Part shown: positions 6,199 through 12,504 of the stretch, one piece after another
How the letters are laid out: the number at the start of each line of letters is the position of its first letter
Numbering within the stretch: position 1 is the stretch's first letter
From: Chloroflexota bacterium
GTDB lineage: Bacteria > Chloroflexota > Dehalococcoidia > Lucifugimonadales > CATQGZ01
Direction: 5' to 3'
DNA length: 12,504 nucleotides
NCBI GenBank assembly: GCA_027624995.1
Contig: JAQBTI010000039.1
Coordinates: forward strand, 1 to 12,504
Program-made: the position numbers and the translations under genes
Notes under the pieces: generated by a model
The model's input: only the letters and a program-made list of their open reading frames with translations
Databases searched by the model: none
What the model was told of the DNA's origin: nothing

Positions 6199-6945
6199 AT
6201 GACGATACATGATGGGCTGACTATCACCGGCCTGGACCAGATGCACGACCTGCTAAGCGAAGGCGTCGTTTTCCGCGACTGCACTTTCGACGGGGCCGAC
6301 TTGGCAGACCTGGACGCCAAGGAATTGGCGTTTGAAGACTGTTCACTAAGGAGAGCCAACTTTTCGAATCTGGCCTGTGAGAGCCTCCGCATCGTGAACT
6401 CCAACCTGGAGGGGGCATCGTTCGACAAGGCGGTAATTCACGAGGCAGAGATCGCGAACTGCGTCTGCGAGTCTGGGAGTTTCAAAAACGCAAAGCTCAA
6501 CATGTCCCGAATGGTCGACAACGACATGTCCCTGTGCATTTTCGATGGAGCCAATCTGTTTGGGGCCGATCTGAGTGGGTCGAGATTCCGGGCCGTCGAT
6601 TTTAGTGATGCCAAACTGGACGCCGTCAAGATAGACAGAGCTAACTTCGGGATGGCATCGCTGCGCGGCAAGGATTTCAAAAAACAGAAACTCGTGGGTG
6701 TCGTATTCACCGAAGCCGACCTATCGGGTTGCGACTTCACGGACGTGGAATTCGAAGGATGCCATCTCAATGGAGCCACAGTGAGCGAGGAGACGGTGTT
6801 CGACGGAGCGGACCTCCGCGGGGCGTACATCTCCAGTTCACAATTGGGTATCGCGAGCCTCAAGGGCGCGATGATGACGACCGCCCAGGCGCGGGACCTG
6901 CTTCTGGAGAGGTACGGGTTGATCATAGTGCTGGACGTAGACTGA
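6199..6945 (+). CDS. Pentapeptide-repeat protein
   Basis: This 248-residue protein is almost entirely A(D/N)LXX-type pentapeptide repeats from about residue 24 to 228, for example CTFDGADLADL, FDGANLFGADLSGSRF, FTEADLSGCDF and FDGADLRGAY. Such repeats fold as a right-handed square beta-helix. Known members include the gyrase-binding MfpA and Qnr proteins, but most have no known role, and nothing here points to gyrase specifically. There is no signal peptide or membrane segment. ATG 6199 has GAGAGG five bases upstream. A minus-strand frame from the methyltransferase gene is open through most of this gene, but the repeat pattern shows this strand is the coding one. Confidence 0.9.
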   Translation: MTIHDGLTITGLDQMHDLLSEGVVFRDCTFDGADLADLDAKELAFEDCSLRRANFSNLACESLRIVNSNLEGASFDKAVIHEAEIANCVCESGSFKNAKLNMSRMVDNDMSLCIFDGANLFGADLSGSRFRAVDFSDAKLDAVKIDRANFGMASLRGKDFKKQKLVGVVFTEADLSGCDFTDVEFEGCHLNGATVSEETVFDGADLRGAYISSSQLGIASLKGAMMTTAQARDLLLERYGLIIVLDVD

Positions 6946-7598
6946 GGGCCGCCGATCAGCGGTGCCGAACATCTCTGCCGGCGCTGATGCTGGACGAGAG
7001 TTGCGGTCGCCGCTCGATCTACTTCTTCGGAGTCATGAGCGTGAGAGGCATGTTCCCCACCGTTTTCGTGTCTCACGACAGAGGCATGCTCGATCTTCAA
7101 ACCGGGGAGTTCTGCCGCGACCTCGTCGGGAGTCGTCAGGCTTAGCAAGTCCTCGTCGGTCCACCCTGAAGGCGGGGCGGACCTGTCGTGGCTAACGAAC
7201 AACAGCGTGCCTCCAGGCGCCAGAGCGCCGGCCGCCGTGGACAGCATTTTCGCCCGCTGGCCAGGGGGAAGTTGTATGTAGAAGGAGGTGATCAAGTCGT
7301 ACAGGGCGTCAGGTCGAAAGGTCGAGGCATCTGCGACGACGAACTCCACCCGAACGCGTCGTTTGGCCGCCAGCCGCTTGCCTTTTTCGATTGCGGCGTC
7401 GGCGAAGTCCGTTGCTGTTACCTGCCAGCCATGCTCGGCCAACCATACCGCGTTGCCGCCCGCACCGCAGCCGATATCCAGGGCGCGCCCCGGCGCGAGA
7501 CCTTTGATCTCAGTCGTTAGCAGGTCATCCGCGTCGGAAGTGAAGTGGTCGTCTCCTGCCCACGTTTCGTTCCAGAATTCGCACGAGTCCTGAGTCAT
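6438..7598 (-). CDS. Class I SAM-dependent methyltransferase, stop codon apparently lost
   Basis: Residues 1 to about 205 form a complete class I methyltransferase domain: SAM-binding motif I LDIGCGAGGNAVWLAEHGW (about 41-58), motif II acidic region VTATDFADAAI, then EFVVADASTF (motif III), DLITSFYIQL (motif IV) and a C-terminal APGGTLLFVSH strand. This branch usually ends near residue 205-215. Here the frame stays open for about 170 more codons, antisense to the pentapeptide gene, with no recognisable domain. A stop in a neighbouring frame (TGA 6958-6956) would end the protein normally after a one-base indel, so the true 3' end is probably near 6956. ATG 7598 (six bases after GGGGA, two after the RraA-like stop) is preferred to the TTG at 7604. 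It is co-transcribed with the upstream gene. Confidence 0.78.
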   Translation of the reverse strand: MTQDSCEFWNETWAGDDHFTSDADDLLTTEIKGLAPGRALDIGCGAGGNAVWLAEHGWQVTATDFADAAIEKGKRLAAKRRVRVEFVVADASTFRPDALYDLITSFYIQLPPGQRAKMLSTAAGALAPGGTLLFVSHDRSAPPSGWTDEDLLSLTTPDEVAAELPGLKIEHASVVRHENGGEHASHAHDSEEVDRAATATLVQHQRRQRCSAPLIGGPQSTSSTMINPYLSRSRSRAWAVVIIAPLRLAIPNCELEMYAPRRSAPSNTVSSLTVAPLRWHPSNSTSVKSQPDRSASVNTTPTSFCFLKSLPRSDAIPKLALSILTASSLASLKSTARNLDPLRSAPNRLAPSKMHRDMSLSTIRDMLSFAFLKLPDSQTQFAISAS

Positions 7599-7600
7599 GT

Positions 7601-8305
7601 TCAATCCCCGCGCTCTCGGTGGAAGCGCTCGAAGGTCTCGGCGGTGTAGTGCTTTCCGGGCGAGACATTCTCTTTGACAATCAGGCCCTTGATGTACTCC
7701 TCGGCCTCCTCGTGCTCTTCACACCACTCGATGACTTCTGCGGCCGGGCCGCTGGGAACAACGACCACTCCATCGTCATCGCCGACTATTACGTCGCCGG
7801 GGCGGACCGCCACACCACCGCACTGGATAACCACGTTGTCCTCGTGAGGCGCTATCTGGGGTGGGCCGGTGGCCGGAGTTCGGCCCCCGGTGAACACGGC
7901 GTAACCGTAAGCCCTGATCGCATTCATGTCGCGGACCGACGCGTCGGTGACGATGCCCTCCGCGCCGACCAGCTTGAGCTGCAACAGCTTGATGTCGCCC
8001 CCGACGGCCGCGGTCGTCTTGCCCAGGCCGTCACAAACGAGCACGTCGCCTGGGCCGCAGGACCCCATGGCCCTGTATTCGGCCGACTCACGGCCGTGGG
8101 CGGGTTCTTCCGCGATATCTGTCCTGGGCGGAACGAACCGAAGCGTCTTCGCCCTTCCCGCCAGTCTTTTCCCCGGCGTGAAGTTCGAGACGCCACGCAT
8201 GACGCACGGCCCGAATCCCAGGCGGTTCACACCGCTGTAGACGGTAGCCGTCCCGACCTTCCGATATCTCTCGAGTATGTCATCTGATACCTGTTGAGCG
8301 GCCAC
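7601..8305 (-). CDS. RraA-like / HMG-CHA aldolase family protein
   Basis: This 234-residue protein has the RraA/demethylmenaquinone-methyltransferase-like fold. The core reads GPGDVLVCDGLG (84-95), AAVGGDIKLLQL (99-110), GAEGIVTDASVRD (114-126) and YAVFTGGRTP. Arg125 and Asp126 correspond to the conserved RD pair that binds pyruvate/oxaloacetate and metal in the divalent-metal aldolases of this family; Gly103-Asp104 is at the conserved loop. Possible activities are retro-aldol cleavage of 4-hydroxy-4-methyl-2-oxoglutarate-like acids or oxaloacetate decarboxylation. RNase E regulation is unlikely outside Proteobacteria. GTG 8305 is chosen because AGGAGG sits just upstream; the frame is open to 8383. 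It is the first gene of a two-gene operon with the methyltransferase and is divergent from the SDR operon. Confidence 0.87.
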   Translation of the reverse strand: MAAQQVSDDILERYRKVGTATVYSGVNRLGFGPCVMRGVSNFTPGKRLAGRAKTLRFVPPRTDIAEEPAHGRESAEYRAMGSCGPGDVLVCDGLGKTTAAVGGDIKLLQLKLVGAEGIVTDASVRDMNAIRAYGYAVFTGGRTPATGPPQIAPHEDNVVIQCGGVAVRPGDVIVGDDDGVVVVPSGPAAEVIEWCEEHEEAEEYIKGLIVKENVSPGKHYTAETFERFHRERGD

Positions 8306-8331
8306 TGTCTCCTCCTTGTGCGCGTGGCAGG

Positions 8332-8340
8332 ATTCTAGCA
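8332..8340 (-). promoter_or_regulatory. Extended -10 element for the RraA-like gene
   Basis: On the minus strand TGCTAGAAT (TGn followed by a -10 box, TAGAAT at 8337-8332) lies 26 nt upstream of the GTG at 8305. No convincing -35 box is present, which fits an extended -10 promoter. AGGAGG follows at about 8316-8311. Confidence 0.45.
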
Positions 8341-8366
8341 CAGCGCTTCCGGCGTCTCGGCCGTGG

Positions 8367-8395
8367 TTGCCATCCACCGGCACGGTGTATATATT
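8367..8395 (+). promoter_or_regulatory. Promoter of the SDR-GGT operon with dyad in the spacer
   Basis: TTGCCA (8367-8372), a 17-nt spacer and TATATT (8390-8395) form a good sigma-70-type promoter, with the start expected near 8402. The spacer holds the dyad CACCG-gca-CGGTG (8375-8387), which would lie under RNA polymerase and suits a repressor or a spacer-binding activator. Confidence 0.6.
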
Positions 8396-8405
8396 ACCGG
8401 CGACG

Positions 8406-8420
8406 GGAACGTGACGTTCC
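8406..8420 (+). promoter_or_regulatory. Perfect 15-bp inverted repeat at the mRNA 5' end
   Basis: GGAACGT-g-ACGTTCC is a perfect dyad with 7-bp arms beginning a few bases after the predicted start and ending just before the AGGAG ribosome binding site (8424-8428). The one-base centre makes it a poor RNA hairpin and a better protein-binding operator. It shares no core with the dyad in the promoter spacer. Confidence 0.55.
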
Positions 8421-8433
8421 TCCAGGAGAGTCC

Positions 8434-9105
8434 ATGAAAGTCCTTATTAGTGCTGCGGGGTCTACCCTGGGCCGCGTCCTGGCAGACGGACTGACGGAAC
8501 AGCATCAGGTCGTGCTAGCCGACTCTAGCACCGGGCTTGGCCACGACTCTTCGACCAACGACCTCGTCCGCGGCGTCGACGCAGTTGTCCACTCAGTGGC
8601 AAACGACAAAGAAGCCAACGCATCCCATAGGCTGGACACCGCGATGCGCCGCACGTACAACCTGCTCTGGGCGGCCGCTGAGGAGCGAGTGCCGCGGGTC
8701 GTGTTGCTAAGCTCACTAAGTCTGTTCGGCAAGTATGACGAGGGCAGGGCGGTGACGGAGACCTGGCGGCCTATGCCAACGACTGATACGGAGGTCCTCT
8801 CCCACCATCTCGCTGAATTCGTCTGCCGCGAATTCGCCAGGGAGGGCAGGACCCGCGTGGTCTGTCTGAGGCTGGGAGACCTGGTCTCGGACTCGAATGA
8901 GTCCGGCTCTACCTCGGCCCTCTACGCCTCCGATGCGGTACAGGCCGTGGGACGGGCCATAGTCTTTGATCTGCCTATCGGAAGGACCACGGGGGTACAT
9001 CAGCCTTGGACCGTCTTCCACGTCCAGTCCGATGTCCCAAACGCTCGATTCCTGACCGGCAACGCCCAGGAAGCACTGGGCTTCGTTCCGGCAAAGAGGT
9101 CATAA
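8434..9105 (+). CDS. SDR/NAD epimerase-like protein lacking catalytic Tyr and Lys
   Basis: This 223-residue protein has an extended-SDR Rossmann start (MKVLISAAGSTLG, a degenerate GxxGxxG), the acidic end of strand 2 (LADSS), VDAVVHSVA after strand 4 and VVLLSSLSLFG at strand 5. At the place of the catalytic YxxxK it reads EVLSH (Glu120, His124), so both Tyr and Lys are missing while the following AE is kept. It is therefore probably a binding, regulatory or partner subunit rather than a dehydrogenase. ATG 8434 has AGGAG nearby. The next gene, a catalytic relative, starts four bases after its stop, so the two may form a hetero-pair. Confidence 0.82.
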   Translation: MKVLISAAGSTLGRVLADGLTEQHQVVLADSSTGLGHDSSTNDLVRGVDAVVHSVANDKEANASHRLDTAMRRTYNLLWAAAEERVPRVVLLSSLSLFGKYDEGRAVTETWRPMPTTDTEVLSHHLAEFVCREFAREGRTRVVCLRLGDLVSDSNESGSTSALYASDAVQAVGRAIVFDLPIGRTTGVHQPWTVFHVQSDVPNARFLTGNAQEALGFVPAKRS

Positions 9106-9109
9106 CCCG

Positions 9110-9841
9110 GTGAAAGTACTGGTCCTCGGAGCCAACGGACAGATGGGGCCGCACGTCGTGAAGGCGATCGAGGCCGAGCACACGCTTCGGCTGACGGATA
9201 TAAACGAGTACGATGGCTCGTCCCACGAGTACCTAAAGATAGACTCTGGGGACCTGGACCAGGTGGTGGCGGCGGCCGAAGGCATGGACGCGATCATCAA
9301 TCTGTCGGTGCTCCGCCACGACAGGCAGCTCGCGTTCGATGTCAATGCCCGAGGTTGCTACAACGCGATGACCGCCGCTGTCCAGCACGGCATCCGGCGC
9401 GTAATCAACACCGGGCCGCACTTCACGATTGCCGGCGCGACGTACGAGCCGCTTGATTACGGCATTGGCCCAGATATCCCCACCCAGTCCGGCACCAACC
9501 TGTACGCCGTCACGAAGTCGCTGGGCCAGGAGATCTGTAGAGTCTTCACCGAGAACCACGACATCTTCGTGATGATGCTGATGTTCTACAACTTCCGCGA
9601 GCCCGATGGGAGTACGCTGCCTGAACGAGACACCCCGTTCCTCGTCTCCTGGAGGGACGCGGGCGCCGTATTCAGCAACGCCCTGAGTATCGAGCTAGAC
9701 AGGCTAGACTCCCGCTGCGAGCAGTTCTACGTGCTCGCCGACATGCCGCACGGGAAGTTCTCGAACGAAAAGACGAAGCGCGTCCTCGGCTGGCGGCCGC
9801 AGGACTCCCTGGAGAGTTACTGGGAGAAAAGGCAGCCTTAG
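9110..9841 (+). CDS. NAD-dependent epimerase/dehydratase family protein
   Basis: This 243-residue extended SDR has a canonical NAD-binding GANGQMG (residues 7-13), LTDIN at the end of strand 2 and the active-site YAVTK (Tyr132, Lys136). It lacks the long C-terminal domain of classical UDP-sugar epimerases, so the substrate is small or unknown. The C-terminal KTKRVLGWRPQDSLESY is typical of the superfamily. The start is GTG at 9110, four bases after the upstream stop, with AAGAGG about ten bases before it, which suggests translational coupling. It is the middle gene of the SDR-SDR-GGT operon. Both SDR proteins begin MKVL and are probably ancient paralogues. Confidence 0.88.
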   Translation: MKVLVLGANGQMGPHVVKAIEAEHTLRLTDINEYDGSSHEYLKIDSGDLDQVVAAAEGMDAIINLSVLRHDRQLAFDVNARGCYNAMTAAVQHGIRRVINTGPHFTIAGATYEPLDYGIGPDIPTQSGTNLYAVTKSLGQEICRVFTENHDIFVMMLMFYNFREPDGSTLPERDTPFLVSWRDAGAVFSNALSIELDRLDSRCEQFYVLADMPHGKFSNEKTKRVLGWRPQDSLESYWEKRQP

Positions 9842-9849
9842 GGGGCAAC

Positions 9850-11643
9850 ATGACAACGGACCAGGGGGACCACGGGTCCACAGAGCGACCGCCGACAGGG
9901 CGTCCGGTCATATACGCGACCCAGGGCGTTATCTCCAGCGGGCACTATCTGACGTCGATGGCGGGGATGCGGTTGCTGGTCGGTGGTGGCAACGCATTCG
10001 ACGCCCTGGTCGCGGCGGCCTTCGCCGCCGCGGTTGTCGAGCCCATCGCTGCCTACTCGCTAGGCGCGGAGGGCGTCTTCATGCTTCACGACGCGGCCAG
10101 CGGAGATGTCCTGGCGCTGAGTGGACAGGGCGTCGCGCCGGGCAGGGCCACCGTGGACTTCTACAAAGATAAGGGACTCGACGCGATCCCCACAGGTCCG
10201 GGCTTGCAGGCCCCGCTGGCCTTCACCGTCCCGGGCGTCGCGGCGGCCTTAATAGCGCTTCTTGACCGCTACGGACGTAAGAGCCTGGCCGAGGTGCTGG
10301 CGCCCGCTATCGAGTACGCGGAAAAGGGCATCCCGCACTACGAGTACATGCTTCGCAGCCTCGACAACGAAGCGACGAAAGAGCAGTTCGATACGTTTCC
10401 GCCCGGCGGCACCGAAGTCTTCTACGACAACGGACGCCTTCCGCGACCAGGGTCGATGCTGGTCCAGCCCGGGCTTGGCCGAACGCTGTCAAAGATGGCC
10501 GAGGCCGAGGGCAACGCCTCCGGAGATCGGTCCGCTCGGCTAAAAGCCGCTCGCGACGTTTTTTACACGGGCGAGGTCGCACAAACCATAGTAGCCAACT
10601 CGGAGGCGGTGGGCGGTATCGTAGCTGCCGAGGACCTGACGGGCTACGAGGCGAAATTTGAAAATCCCATCAGCACGACGTTTGCCGGCCACGAGGTCTT
10701 CGGCCAGTCGACGTGGACTCAGGCAGGAGTGCTGATGCAGACCCTCAACATGCTGGAAGGAATCGACCTGGTGCAGATGGGTCACAACTCGCCGGAGTAC
10801 ATCCACACCGTCACCGAGGCGCTGAAGCTGGCCATGGCCGACCGCCAGGCGTACTACGGCGACCCCGATTTCGCGAGTGTCCCCATCGACGGCCTACTTT
10901 CCAAGAAGTACGCGGCCGAGCGGGCTGACCGGATCGACGCCGGGAGGGCCTATCCCGAGATTCCGCCCGCCGGTGACCCGTGGCGCCACTCCAGCCTGAA
11001 AGGAGACGCGTCCGCGCAGCAGCCAGTCCCGGTGGCCTCTACGGGAGATGGCGGCGGAGACGACAGCGGCACGACCCACGCATCCGTCATCGACTCCGAA
11101 GGCAATATGGTCTGCGGCACGCTGAGCGGAGGCTCCTTCCGTAGCTCCGTGTTCTTCCCTGATGTGGGATTCGCACTCAGCACCCGTATCGAGATGTTCA
11201 ACCTGGAAGAAGGGCACCCAAACGTGCTGGTCCCCGGAAAGAGGCCACGGACCACCCTCGTGAACTACATCGTCTCCAAGGACGGACGCCCCGTAATGAC
11301 GGTCGGTTGTCCCGGAGGCGACCACCAGGCCCAGGCCAACGTACAGCTCATCCTCAACACGCTGGTCTTCGGAATGGACCCGCAGCAAGCCATCGAGGCG
11401 CCAAGGTTCGGAACGGCAAGCGTCGTCAACTCCTTCTACCCGCATGTGTACTACCCCGGACGACTCACCGTGGAGGCAGGTTTTTCTGAAGATACACTCG
11501 CCCGGCTACGGGTGCTGGGTCACGAGGTGGAGGAGGTCTCAGCATGCGGCCTAGGCGCTACAGTGGCCCGGTTCGACCGCGACAACGGCGTGATGAGCAC
11601 CGGTGCCGACCCCCGCAGGGCCTGCTACGCCATCGGCTGGTGA
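9850..11643 (+). CDS. Gamma-glutamyltransferase-like Ntn hydrolase, no signal peptide
   Basis: This 597-residue protein is a full-length member of the gamma-glutamyltranspeptidase family, made as a proenzyme and self-cleaved before a threonine. The cleavage site and nucleophile are clear: Thr408 in SGTTHASVID, giving subunits of 407 and 190 residues. The oxyanion glycines are kept (CPGGD, Gly489-Gly490). By eye-alignment with the E. coli enzyme, residues that hold the gamma-glutamyl group are replaced: Arg114 by Gln93, Asn411 by Gly428, Gln430 by Arg446, Asp433 by Met449, and the Ser pair by Thr468-Thr469. The substrate is therefore probably not glutathione. No signal peptide is present, so it should act in the cytosol. 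GGGGG lies five bases before the ATG, eight bases after the SDR gene. Confidence 0.92.
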   Translation: MTTDQGDHGSTERPPTGRPVIYATQGVISSGHYLTSMAGMRLLVGGGNAFDALVAAAFAAAVVEPIAAYSLGAEGVFMLHDAASGDVLALSGQGVAPGRATVDFYKDKGLDAIPTGPGLQAPLAFTVPGVAAALIALLDRYGRKSLAEVLAPAIEYAEKGIPHYEYMLRSLDNEATKEQFDTFPPGGTEVFYDNGRLPRPGSMLVQPGLGRTLSKMAEAEGNASGDRSARLKAARDVFYTGEVAQTIVANSEAVGGIVAAEDLTGYEAKFENPISTTFAGHEVFGQSTWTQAGVLMQTLNMLEGIDLVQMGHNSPEYIHTVTEALKLAMADRQAYYGDPDFASVPIDGLLSKKYAAERADRIDAGRAYPEIPPAGDPWRHSSLKGDASAQQPVPVASTGDGGGDDSGTTHASVIDSEGNMVCGTLSGGSFRSSVFFPDVGFALSTRIEMFNLEEGHPNVLVPGKRPRTTLVNYIVSKDGRPVMTVGCPGGDHQAQANVQLILNTLVFGMDPQQAIEAPRFGTASVVNSFYPHVYYPGRLTVEAGFSEDTLARLRVLGHEVEEVSACGLGATVARFDRDNGVMSTGADPRRACYAIGW

Positions 11644-11692
11644 TGCCAGCGCCGATCGTTTCAAACGCTAGGAGTTCAGAACGGTGAGAATA

Positions 11693-11743
11693 TAGAGGTG
11701 GTCCCGTTTGTCTGAACAGCGCTGCCCGGTTTGATAAGTGGAA
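11693..11743 (+). repeat. IS terminal inverted repeat (orfB side)
   Basis: The end reads TAGAGGTGGTCCCG, then TCTGAACAG (11711-11719), then GATAAGTGG (11733-11741), matching in order the inverted blocks at 534-572. The inner spacing is about 10 nt longer than at the other end. The 49 bp between the GGT-like stop and this point hold nothing recognisable. Confidence 0.75.
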
Positions 11744-11757
11744 CCACGCTGCGTGCG

Positions 11758-12504
11758 TTAGGCCGCCGCGGACTCGGCAGGCGCTCTGTCAAAGAACTGG
11801 TCCGGCGTCATTCCTCCAAGGCTCGAATGGGGCCGTCCGGCATTGTAAAACTTGAAGTACCGCCCGAGTCCAGTTCTGGCTTCCGGGACCGATTCGTAGG
11901 CTCTCAGATACACCTCCTCGTACTTGACGCTCTTCCACAGCCGTTCGACGAACACATTATCCCTCCAGCTTCCCTTCCGTCCATGCTGATCTGGATCCCA
12001 TTGGCTTTCAGCAGGCCGGTGAAGGCGTCACTTGTGAACTGGCTTCCCTGATCTGTGTTGAATATCTGAGGCGCGCCGTGGCGTCTGAGGGATTCTTCGA
12101 GCGCCTCCACGCAGAAGTCTGTGTCCATCGTGACCGATACCCGCCAGGCCAGCACCTTGCGGCTGTGCCAGTCCATCACTGCGGCTAGGTACACGAAACC
12201 CCTGGCCATCGGAATGTACGTGATGTCCATGGCCCACACCTGGTTGGGCCTGCTCACCTCGAGCCCGCGCAGCAGGTACGGATACACAGTATGGCCGGGC
12301 CGTCGCCGGCTGGTGTTGGGCTTGCGGTACAGCGCCTCGATGCCCATCCGCCGCATCAGTGTGGAGATGTGTCTACGTCCGGAGGAGAGTCCCTCCTGGC
12401 GGAGCAGGCCTCGCATCATCCTACTGCCTACAAACGGATACTCAAGGTGCAGTTCATCGATACGGCGCATCAGTCTGAGACCGGCTTCGCCCACCGGCCG
12501 TGGC
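11758..12504 (-). pseudogene. IS3-family transposase orfB, frameshifted before the catalytic Glu
   Basis: This is the rve integrase core of an IS3 OrfB: HLEYPFVGSRMMRGLL, RRMGIEALYRKPNTS, QVWAMDITYIP with the first catalytic Asp, and FNTDQGSQFTS with the second. The frame then reads DGREAGGIM and stops at 11904. One frame over, GSWRDNVFVERLWKSVKYEE and the normal C-terminus (GRPHSSLGGMTPDQFF) continue to TAA 11758-11760. One base is missing, most simply a G in GGAAGGGAAGC at about 11969-11978. The catalytic Glu (codon 11946-11944), 36 residues after the second Asp as expected for DD35E, lies beyond the shift, so this copy should be inactive. The 5' end of the gene is at 1-179. Confidence 0.9.
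12406..12504. repeat. Terminal direct repeat, right copy (99 bp)
   Basis: This is an exact copy of bases 1-99, in the same orientation and ending at the last base. Sequence just before it (12405 and below) continues the same orfB frame that enters base 1. Confidence 0.97.

Larger units (their letters stand above)
11693..12504 (-). mobile_element. IS3-family insertion sequence, downstream (orfB) part
   Basis: This part holds the orfB catalytic region and the second terminal repeat. It joins to base 100 of the window through the 99-bp overlap to complete one element. The bases outside this end (GAATA) do not match those outside the other end (AGGTT), and shifting the boundaries by a few bases does not create a direct repeat. 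Confidence 0.9.

Noticed and set aside
5878..6199. Short minus-strand frames of 69-85 residues upstream of the pentapeptide gene
   Set aside because: They have no ribosome binding site or recognised domain. A weak pentapeptide-like FRRTNLSGSDI is too short to count.
8306..8383. N-terminal extension of the RraA-like protein to 8383
   Set aside because: AGGAGG directly precedes GTG 8305, and the extension covers the divergent promoter elements.
10262..10806. Several stop-free frames overlapping the GGT-like gene on both strands
   Set aside because: They are typical high-GC shadow frames with no domain and no translation signal; the GGT-like frame is fully supported.
1..12504. Prophage, CRISPR, toxin-antitoxin or secondary-metabolite cluster
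   Set aside because: No phage structural, Cas, repeat-spacer, toxin or synthase signature was seen on either strand.

Overview
The window is a high-GC bacterial segment of 12.5 kb with about a dozen metabolic genes, frequent GTG/TTG starts and Shine-Dalgarno sites. The gene set (IscA-type carrier, YgfZ, DUF4395, amidase, RraA-like protein, paired NAD epimerases, leaderless gamma-glutamyltransferase-like protein) would fit an environmental, possibly Chloroflexota-like or actinobacterial genome. That placement is only an inference. No rRNA, tRNA, CRISPR array, replication gene or partition gene was seen.

Layout. Both ends lie in the same IS3-family insertion sequence, read on the minus strand. 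Bases 1-99 are identical to 12406-12504, so the ends can be joined into a circle of 12,405 bp carrying exactly one complete IS of about 1.28 kb (about 11693-12405 plus 1-572). Its orfA is intact. Its orfB has a one-base frameshift just before the catalytic glutamate. Inside the IS boundaries lie: (1) 683-2144 (+), an A-type Fe-S carrier and a YgfZ/IBA57-type folate-binding protein; (2) 2204-2645 (+), a frameshifted GNAT acetyltransferase; (3) 2658-4073 (+), an amidase-signature hydrolase; (4) 5668-4098 (-), an operon of DUF4395, cupin and DUF4328 genes behind a strong promoter and a roughly 195-nt leader containing an intrinsic terminator; (5) 6199-6945 (+), a pentapeptide-repeat protein facing a SAM methyltransferase whose frame runs 500 nt antisense through it; (6) a divergent control region at 8306-8433 between an RraA-like/methyltransferase operon (-) and an operon of two SDR epimerase-type proteins and a gamma-glutamyltransferase-like Ntn hydrolase (+).

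How it works together. The IscA and YgfZ genes form a compact Fe-S maturation pair. The divergent cluster at 7.6-11.6 kb looks like a small catabolic unit: an aldolase/decarboxylase-type RraA protein, two short-chain dehydrogenase/epimerase-like proteins and an N-terminal-nucleophile amidohydrolase, with two dyads at the shared control region. The whole segment may be an IS-bounded circle, a tandem amplification, or a collapsed assembly of two IS copies. The sequence alone cannot choose between these, but the missing target duplication and missing replication genes argue against a simple plasmid with one IS insertion.
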